Part shown: positions 6,195-10,690 of the stretch, piece by piece
How the letters are laid out: each line of letters opens with the position of its first letter
Numbering within the stretch: position 1 is the stretch's first letter
Assembly: GCA_903939355.1 (NCBI GenBank)
Contig: CAJAHC010000073.1
Location: 1 to 10,690, forward strand
Length of the DNA stretch: 10,690 bases
Origin: an uncultured Methylococcaceae bacterium
Lineage (GTDB): Bacteria; Pseudomonadota; Gammaproteobacteria; Methylococcales; Methylomonadaceae
Direction: 5' to 3'
Notes under the pieces: generated by a model
The model's input: only the letters and a program-made list of their open reading frames with translations
What the model was told of the DNA's origin: nothing
The model's database searches: none
Made by a program: the position numbers and the translations under genes

Positions 6195-6836
6195 TTAGGG
6201 TCGACTAATCATACTAGTGTTGGATGTTATTAATTGCCGTAAATTTTCTGAAATCTCCTGCCCCAACTTTGTTAGGCATTGGCTTTGTGCAAGAACCATA
6301 ATTGCATGGTCAGTGGTTGATGCGGGAAATTGATAACTAGAGCGCTTGTCCAATACCGGCTGATCTTTATATTTGACGAACCACTGTGCTATTAAGCGGC
6401 TCTGCCCATTTGCATCCACATTAAACTCGAGTATATCAATGCCCACTTGGTAATCTATGACCTGCCGCTGTGGCCAAGGATAACGAACTATACGCCCCGT
6501 ATTGAGTTGGTTGGGTAGTGCTTTGTATAGTGCAAGTGAAATGTTTTGATCCAGCCGTTCCGCCCAACGATGATCTTCAGCAAGAAGATACTGATTATCA
6601 GTGACCGCTATAATCATCTGCGGACGATTAAGATATTCCGGAATTCGTATTGGTCCCAAACCAATAACGGGGCCTTGAGCTGCTTTATGAGCAGGAGTGT
6701 TATCGACAACGCCTGAATTTGCATTAAGCATATAAAATTGGACAGGCTTACTATCATGTGAACATCCACTTAATAAAAGTGCTAGTGCAGCAATAGTCAA
6801 TCGACTCTTCATTAGATAATCAAAGTCAAATATCAT
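6195..6836 (-). CDS. PqiC-like ABC-type transport auxiliary lipoprotein
   Basis: The product is a 213-residue lipoprotein of the PqiC / ABC-transport-auxiliary (DUF330-type) family, probably anchored in the outer membrane as the far-side partner of the MCE protein. Visible features are a signal peptide ending in the lipobox LLLSGC (lipidated Cys25), family block LGPIRIPEYLNRPQMI (about 60-75) and block DHRWAERLDQNISLALYKAL (about 87-106). A strong AAGGA lies six bases before the ATG at 6836, within the end of the MCE gene, leaving a 2-bp intergenic gap. That start gives an unusual acidic extension (MIFDFDYL) before MKSRLTIAALALLLSGC. The Met at residue 9 (6812) would give a more classical signal peptide but has no Shine-Dalgarno site. 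It is the last gene of the permease-ATPase-MCE-lipoprotein operon. Residue 26 is Ser, so an inner-membrane-retention Asp is absent, which agrees with outer-membrane sorting. Confidence 0.87.
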   Translation of the reverse strand: MIFDFDYLMKSRLTIAALALLLSGCSHDSKPVQFYMLNANSGVVDNTPAHKAAQGPVIGLGPIRIPEYLNRPQMIIAVTDNQYLLAEDHRWAERLDQNISLALYKALPNQLNTGRIVRYPWPQRQVIDYQVGIDILEFNVDANGQSRLIAQWFVKYKDQPVLDKRSSYQFPASTTDHAIMVLAQSQCLTKLGQEISENLRQLITSNTSMISRP

Positions 6837-6838
6837 TT

Positions 6839-7837
6839 TTATTCCTTTCCATAAATAATTGAATCCGGGTGCTGTTCAAGATAATCAGTTAAGCTCTCTG
6901 TAGATTGAGCGGCATCACGTAAAGCCTCAAGTGATTGCCATAAAGGCGCTTCTGGTGCGGTAAGCGCTTCAACAGAACTCATCGTATGTTTTGATTCTAG
7001 CAATAAGCTGTTAGCTGTACCCAGTGTTTTTTCAGTAGAGATTAGCACCGGTTTAATCTCACGGGTAAACTGTTGCACCATGGTTCGCGTATCTATTATC
7101 GTCCCATTCATATTCACCAACATAGGCGTCAAATTACGATTTAGACTGGTTATCAGAGTTTCAGTTTCATGCAGAGCCTTGGCTAAGGCCTTCCTATCAT
7201 TTTTCAATTCTTCCGATGTTGAGATGACGCGTACCTCTTTTAAAATTATCGCAAAATCTTTAACTATTTGTTCAATAGGCAACTGGCGAAGATTAGTTAG
7301 CACCTCTTCGGCAGTTGCCTTAATTCGGTCTGCTGTCGTAGCAACTGCTGGTAATTCTAGTAGGTCTTTATAATTCAGCCCCGTTAGTTTAACAGGTGTG
7401 TCTTGATAAAAACTAAACTCTACATACAATAACCCAGTCAGTAAACTTTGCGTTTGCAACTGCGCTTTAAGACCAACGTCGATTAAGTGCTGAACGTGTT
7501 CTTTTCGTTTTTTTGTTGTATTGGCACTTTGAAAAGGTTGACCATTGAAGTTTAGCACTGCAGATGGATCAATCTCTATAACAACGGGTTTAACAATACG
7601 CGAAAAATTTTTATCAACCTCCAGAGAGATCTCTTTTACAGTACCAATTTGGACACCCTGTAATTTAACGGGCGCGCCTATATTTAATCCATTTAAAGCA
7701 GAATCGAAAAAAATAACATATTGCATTTTTTTCTTGAAAAACTCACCTCCACCAAAGATCAAGATAGCAGCTACCAGCAATGTTAGTGATCCCACCAAAA
7801 AAGCGCCGATTGTATAAGGATTAACAGGTTTACTCAT
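6839..7837 (-). CDS. MlaD/PqiB-type MCE-domain protein, single MCE domain with long helical tail
   Basis: This is the substrate-channel subunit of an MCE lipid transporter. The 332-residue protein has one N-terminal membrane anchor (about 8-29, TIGAFLVGSLTLLVAAILIF), then a periplasmic MCE domain (about 38-145) with the characteristic block GLNIGAPVKLQGVQIGTV. A charged insertion (about 105-118, TTKKRKEHVQH) sits within that domain. The remainder (about 165-322) is predicted helical and ends LEQHPDSIIYGKE, a C-terminus like that of PqiB-type proteins. It is much longer than E. coli MlaD (about 180 residues) yet has only one MCE domain, where PqiB has three. From the family, a ring of six subunits with a helical bundle reaching towards the outer membrane is plausible; this is inference. 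It begins 14 bp after the ATPase gene and ends 2 bp before the lipoprotein gene. An AGGA lies upstream, within the ATPase stop region. Confidence 0.9.
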   Translation of the reverse strand: MSKPVNPYTIGAFLVGSLTLLVAAILIFGGGEFFKKKMQYVIFFDSALNGLNIGAPVKLQGVQIGTVKEISLEVDKNFSRIVKPVVIEIDPSAVLNFNGQPFQSANTTKKRKEHVQHLIDVGLKAQLQTQSLLTGLLYVEFSFYQDTPVKLTGLNYKDLLELPAVATTADRIKATAEEVLTNLRQLPIEQIVKDFAIILKEVRVISTSEELKNDRKALAKALHETETLITSLNRNLTPMLVNMNGTIIDTRTMVQQFTREIKPVLISTEKTLGTANSLLLESKHTMSSVEALTAPEAPLWQSLEALRDAAQSTESLTDYLEQHPDSIIYGKE

Positions 7838-7851
7838 AAGTCACATATATC

Positions 7852-8631
7852 CTAGTCTTTAGTATTATTTTTTTCTCGATTTTCGGTTTCTCCACGGGTG
7901 AGAAACCGGATAACTTTAGGGTCCCGAGATTCAACTAACAGTTTTTGTGGTGCACCACTGGCAATCATGGTCTTAGTTTCTGGATCAAGGAATACTGAAT
8001 TGGTGCCTATCGCAAAAATGCTGGCTAATTCGTGAGTCACCATAACTACGGTTGCTCCCAAATTATCACGTAAACTTCGAATTAAATCATCAAGCAGTTT
8101 TGCACTGACCGGATCCAATCCTGCAGAAGGTTCATCAAAAAACAGTATCTCTGGATCCATTGCCATAGCTCGCGCTAACCCTGCGCGTTTCTGCATGCCA
8201 CCGCTAATCTCAGAAGGGTAATAGTCTTCAAAACCTGCCAATCCAACCAAAGCCAGCTTATAGGAAACAATTTCACGAATGCGTTGCGACCCTAATAGGG
8301 TATGCTCCGTGATAGGTAGGGCTATGTTCTCAGCCAACGTCATCGAACTTAATAATGCCCCACTTTGAAATAAAACTCCCGTTTGCTTTAAAATACGTTG
8401 ACGGGTTTTATGATCCGCATGCCAAAGGCTTTCTTCACCGTAAAAAACATCCCCTTTTGCTGGAGACTGTAAGCCTATCATATGCATCAATAATGTGCTT
8501 TTTCCACAGCCACTGCCCCCCATTATGATAAAGATATCACCACGATCAATGGTAAAATCAAGATCACGCTGAATTATGAAATCCCCATAAGCCATCGTCA
8601 TATTTTTGATGCTAATACAAGGTATTGTCAT
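7852..8631 (-). CDS. MlaF-like ABC transporter ATP-binding protein
   Basis: This 259-residue cytoplasmic ATPase powers the MCE-type lipid transporter. All nucleotide-binding motifs are intact: Walker A GGSGCGKST (38-46), Q-loop Gln89 in GVLFQSGALL, signature SGGMQKR (143-149), Walker B ILFFDE (162-167), D-loop SAGLDP and the switch His200 in VTHE. The LFQSGALLSSMTLAENIALP and ISGGMQKRAGLARAMA blocks are characteristic of the MlaF/Mkl subgroup that works with MlaE permeases. A charged tail (about 247-259) follows RFLTRGE. The ATG at 8631 lies four bases after the permease stop, with AGGGA upstream inside the permease's final codons, so translation is probably coupled. I give no gene symbol because this system is not a full Mla set. 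Confidence 0.93.
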   Translation of the reverse strand: MTIPCISIKNMTMAYGDFIIQRDLDFTIDRGDIFIIMGGSGCGKSTLLMHMIGLQSPAKGDVFYGEESLWHADHKTRQRILKQTGVLFQSGALLSSMTLAENIALPITEHTLLGSQRIREIVSYKLALVGLAGFEDYYPSEISGGMQKRAGLARAMAMDPEILFFDEPSAGLDPVSAKLLDDLIRSLRDNLGATVVMVTHELASIFAIGTNSVFLDPETKTMIASGAPQKLLVESRDPKVIRFLTRGETENREKNNTKD

Positions 8632-8635
8632 ATTT

Positions 8636-9775
8636 CTAAATCCCTAAACGATTACAAATTACCGTCATCAAAGAATCAGCAATAACAATGAAAACAATCC
8701 CAGTCACTACTGCCGAAGTAGCAGCTTCACCCACAGCAGAAGCACTTCTTCCACACTGCATGCCTCGGAGACATCCAGAAAGGGCAATCAAAACACCGAA
8801 TATTGCACATTTAACAATACCAATCGTTAAATCCTTGAGATGAACCGCGTCAGCAGTTCGTTTAAGATACTCCAGCAAAGATACATCAAAAAAACCAACT
8901 GTAACTAGCGAACCGCCAAGTATACCCATCAAATCTGCATAAAGACAAAGTAGTGGCATAATTAAAATCAGCGCTAAAATACGCGGCAAAACCAAAAACT
9001 CCATGGGCTCAAAACCCATAGTTTTGAGCGCATCAATTTCGCTATTAACCTGCATGGTACCCAACTGCGCCGCATATGCTGCACCGGTTCGCCCTGACAT
9101 TATAATAGCGGCCATCAAACCACCCATTTCTCGAGTCATGCCCAAGCCCACCAAATCAGCGATATAAATTTGAGCGCCAAATAGAGCTAATTGTATTGCT
9201 CCCACGAATGCTAGGATCAAACCAACCAGTAGGCTGATGAGTGTAACAATAGGTAATGCGGATGGGCCACAGTCTTGAATATTTCTCCATAAATCGATCC
9301 AACGAAAACGAGCTTTTCCGCGCATCAAGGCAAAGAGACTCAGTGTTATTTCGCCAATAAAAGAGACTAACACATTGCTGTCTTTAACAATTCCTAATCC
9401 ACCTTTGCCGATAACCTCAAGCCATGGAGTTTTTATCTCTTGCCGCCGCGCACCAACACGTTCTGGCACTGCATAAACCAGCGTTAACAGACCATGTATA
9501 CCTTCAGGTAAAGTTGTAATATCAACTTGAATGCCTTGTTTAGCACCATAATCAATTAAGCGAATAAGCTCGGTCATCAGTAAACTATCCCAACGTCCAA
9601 GTTCTTCAGTTGAAAAAATCAGGCGAGTAATATGAGACTCATTAGTCAGTTCTGCTAACACTGTATCTAGAGAAGGAATTTGCGCGTCCAAAACCCAATC
9701 ACCGATAATTGAAGCTTCCAACGTATGCTCCTTGAGAGTGAAATTAATTTTACACGCTACATTTTCTATTGCCAT
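8636..9775 (-). CDS. MlaE-family lipid ABC transporter permease with N-terminal STAS (MlaB-like) domain
   Basis: The 379-residue inner-membrane permease has an N-terminal soluble region (about 1-110) that reads as a STAS/MlaB-like domain, with RWDSLLMTELIRLI at about 61-74; Asp63-Ser64 sits where STAS domains carry their Asp-Ser/Thr pair. The MlaE permease domain follows (about 120-379). Its family hallmark is GLGMTREMGGLMAAIIMSGR followed by TGAAYAAQLGTM and the cytoplasmic coupling element NSEIDALKTMGF (about 210-254). Hydrophobic segments lie at about 173-200, 260-290, 318-334 and 353-373. It is the first gene of the operon, with the ATPase four bases downstream. The ATG at 9775 gives a full-length domain, but I see no good Shine-Dalgarno site. 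The fusion explains the absence of a separate mlaB gene. Confidence 0.92.
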   Translation of the reverse strand: MAIENVACKINFTLKEHTLEASIIGDWVLDAQIPSLDTVLAELTNESHITRLIFSTEELGRWDSLLMTELIRLIDYGAKQGIQVDITTLPEGIHGLLTLVYAVPERVGARRQEIKTPWLEVIGKGGLGIVKDSNVLVSFIGEITLSLFALMRGKARFRWIDLWRNIQDCGPSALPIVTLISLLVGLILAFVGAIQLALFGAQIYIADLVGLGMTREMGGLMAAIIMSGRTGAAYAAQLGTMQVNSEIDALKTMGFEPMEFLVLPRILALILIMPLLCLYADLMGILGGSLVTVGFFDVSLLEYLKRTADAVHLKDLTIGIVKCAIFGVLIALSGCLRGMQCGRSASAVGEAATSAVVTGIVFIVIADSLMTVICNRLGI

Positions 9776-10128
9776 AACCGTAATAATGAATTGTGATATT
9801 AATTAGTTAGTTGATTTCCCTTCTTCAACTTTAACATACTGACATAACAAAATCATTAATGTCCTTGCATGGATCGTCCCATCTTCAAGATCTACGATAT
9901 CTCATATACAGACGAAAGAATTAATTTCAGGGCAATTAATTCCATAATTATTCTGCTAGGTGCAGCTCTGACGAATAGTCTAGGATTCAATAAGGGGTAA
10001 ATTAAATAACAGTGTTTCTATTAGTTGCGAATTTATTTGTTAGGACAGATAAATTTGGCAAGCTCTTTAAGGGGAGGGGGTAAAAAAGGATGATACTTGG
10101 AAAATTAAGAATTTTATAACGTGAAAAT
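9776..10128. other. Non-coding region upstream of the MCE transporter operon
   Basis: About 350 bp without a convincing gene separate the permease start from the terminator hairpin of the 57-residue membrane protein gene. The operon's promoter and 5' leader should lie here on the minus strand, but I find no sigma-70 match of good quality. The stretch holds a strong hairpin (10028-10057), an unsupported 43-codon plus-strand frame (9869-10000) and a purine run with GGGGAGGGGG at 10071-10080. Confidence 0.5.
10028..10057. other. Long hairpin with tetraloop in non-coding DNA
   Basis: CGAATTTATTTGT (10028-10040) pairs with ACAGATAAATTTG (10045-10057) through 13 positions around a TAGG tetraloop. 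On the plus strand two of the pairs are G-T wobbles; on the minus strand these would be A-C mismatches, so the structure is better as a plus-strand RNA. No T-run follows on either strand, so it is not a standard intrinsic terminator. It could be part of an RNA leader, a small RNA or a protein-binding site. Confidence 0.4.
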
Positions 10129-10156
10129 ATTTCCATGAGTGTTATGTCATGGAAAT
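10129..10156 (-). terminator. Terminator hairpin of the 57-residue membrane protein gene
   Basis: A perfect 10-bp inverted repeat, ATTTCCATGA (10129-10138) and TCATGGAAAT (10147-10156), with an 8-nt loop starts 19 bp after the minus-strand stop at 10176. On the minus strand it is followed by ATTTTC, a short T-rich tail. Stem quality, position and tail together fit an intrinsic terminator. Confidence 0.65.
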
Positions 10157-10175
10157 CTCTAAGAAACTATTGGGT

Positions 10176-10349
10176 TTAGTCCCATGAAAGTTGACCAGTT
10201 TTGGCGCATTTATGTTTTACGCAAACGTTACTGGCAATAGCTGCTGCTGCAAACAGTGTTGATGAGATAATAAATTCGCCTGATATAAATCCAGTTAGGC
10301 CAATTAAAAATAGTACTGTTATTAAAATATCTTTAGATAAGTCGTTCAT
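10176..10349 (-). CDS. Small membrane protein of 57 residues, unrecognised
   Basis: An ATG at 10347-10349 opens a 57-codon frame ending in TAA. GAGGA lies seven bases upstream of the ATG, a strong Shine-Dalgarno site. A sigma-70-like promoter (10398-10426) precedes it and a terminator hairpin follows, so it looks like a complete single-gene transcription unit. The product has a short charged start (MNDLSKD) and two adjacent hydrophobic segments, about 8-23 (ILITVLFLIGLTGFIS) and 26-42 (FIISSTLFAAAAIASNV), with a short GE turn between them. A polar tail follows with Cys43 and Cys48 in CVKHKC and ends KTGQLSWD. A two-pass inner-membrane protein is the likely form; a single long hydrophobic hairpin is the alternative. 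I do not recognise the family and cannot assign a function. A toxin-like or stress-response role is possible for a peptide of this shape but has no direct support. Confidence 0.72.
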   Translation of the reverse strand: MNDLSKDILITVLFLIGLTGFISGEFIISSTLFAAAAIASNVCVKHKCAKTGQLSWD

Positions 10350-10397
10350 AGTTAAGTCCTCATAAATTTTAAAAAATCTTTTTTATACTTCGAGCTT

Positions 10398-10426
10398 ACT
10401 ATAACGAAGATATCTATTGTTGACAA
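10398..10426 (-). promoter_or_regulatory. Sigma-70-type promoter for the 57-residue membrane protein
   Basis: On the minus strand, TTGTCA (10426-10421) and TATAGT (10403-10398) are separated by exactly 17 bases. Each box differs from the consensus TTGACA / TATAAT by one base. Transcription would start near 10391 and give a leader of about 40 nt containing the GAGGA ribosome binding site. It is the best promoter match I found in the window. Confidence 0.65.
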
Positions 10427-10690
10427 TGGCGATATTAATTCATGGATTGTTTCCTTATTATGCACATATAAGTCATCCCGTTTTAATTCATGTGAAGGCT
10501 TGTCGGTTATTTTAATGATAAACAAATTTACTGAACCACTGTTAATTCATTCCAATCAGTCTTATTGAGCTAAAAAATCATAATTTGTATTTTCTAATTG
10601 TAGTTGCATTTTTATATGTTTTACCTAGGCACTCGCAAAGGGATTTACTGCAGGTTTTTATATTATAAATTTTTTTAAAGTTATTTTTTC
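10427..10690. other. AT-rich region without recognisable gene
   Basis: I see no frame of useful length on either strand in the last 264 bp, and no strong hairpin or repeat. The final 30 bases are very AT-rich. It is probably the intergenic space ahead of a gene beyond the window. Confidence 0.5.

Noticed and set aside
6101..6208. 35-codon plus-strand frame in the convergent gap
   Set aside because: It runs into the 3' end of the lipoprotein gene on the opposite strand and has no ribosome binding site.
7080..7373. Plus-strand open frame of 97 codons opposite the MCE gene (others lie opposite mtaD and mtnA)
   Set aside because: These are antisense shadows of well-identified genes, with no family motifs of their own.
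6195..9775. Calling the operon the canonical mlaFEDCB phospholipid retrograde system
   Set aside because: Gene order differs, MlaC is absent, the MCE protein is far longer than MlaD, and the last gene is a PqiC-like lipoprotein.
9869..10000. 43-codon plus-strand frame starting MDRPIFKIYD
   Set aside because: No Shine-Dalgarno site, no recognisable motif, and a length easily reached by chance; not listed as a gene.
10071..10080. G-rich run GGGGAGGGGG as a possible G-quadruplex
   Set aside because: Only two long G-runs with a third pair of G bases further on; four runs of three or more are not present.

Overview
The window reads as a piece of a gammaproteobacterial chromosome with moderate to low GC. 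UvrC, PgsA and CysZ all resemble their enterobacterial and pseudomonad counterparts closely, and the uvrC-pgsA order is typical of the class. The AT-rich intergenic DNA and the gene mix would suit a Methylococcales-like lineage, but the sequence alone does not settle this. I see no transposase, integrase, phage gene, CRISPR array, rRNA or tRNA.

Layout. Positions 1-1502 (+) hold the 3' half of uvrC (nucleotide excision repair) and pgsA (phosphatidylglycerol synthesis), overlapping by 17 bp. Positions 1503-1970 hold a doubtful 58-residue ORF and then a small zinc-ribbon-like protein with a good ribosome binding site. A hairpin at 1998-2027 separates that gene from a convergent gene (2039-2569, -) for an unrecognised Pro/Lys-rich protein carrying a duplicated motif. 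Positions 2838-4148 (-) encode an MtaD-type amidohydrolase. It is divergent from mtnA (4269-5312, +), which overlaps a cysZ-family gene (5302-6024, +) by 11 bp. A convergent intergenic stretch with weak hairpins follows. The minus-strand block 9775-6195 is then a compact four-gene operon: STAS-fused MlaE-family permease, MlaF-like ATPase, single-MCE-domain protein and PqiC-like lipoprotein. Upstream of it is about 400 bp of non-coding DNA. Last comes a stand-alone 57-residue membrane protein gene (10349-10176, -) with its own sigma-70-like promoter, Shine-Dalgarno sequence and terminator hairpin.

How the genes fit together. MtaD and MtnA both belong to methylthioadenosine salvage: deamination of MTA to methylthioinosine, then, after a phosphorylase not present here, isomerisation of methylthioribose-1-phosphate. 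The overlapping cysZ links this to sulfate uptake, so positions 2838-6024 look like a small sulfur-metabolism locus. The MCE operon encodes a likely inner-to-outer-membrane lipid transporter. It combines Mla-type ABC parts with a Pqi-type lipoprotein and has neither a separate MlaB nor an MlaC. Most of the window is conserved housekeeping DNA. The least explained parts are the duplicated-motif protein, the 57-residue membrane protein unit and the structured non-coding region between that gene and the MCE operon.
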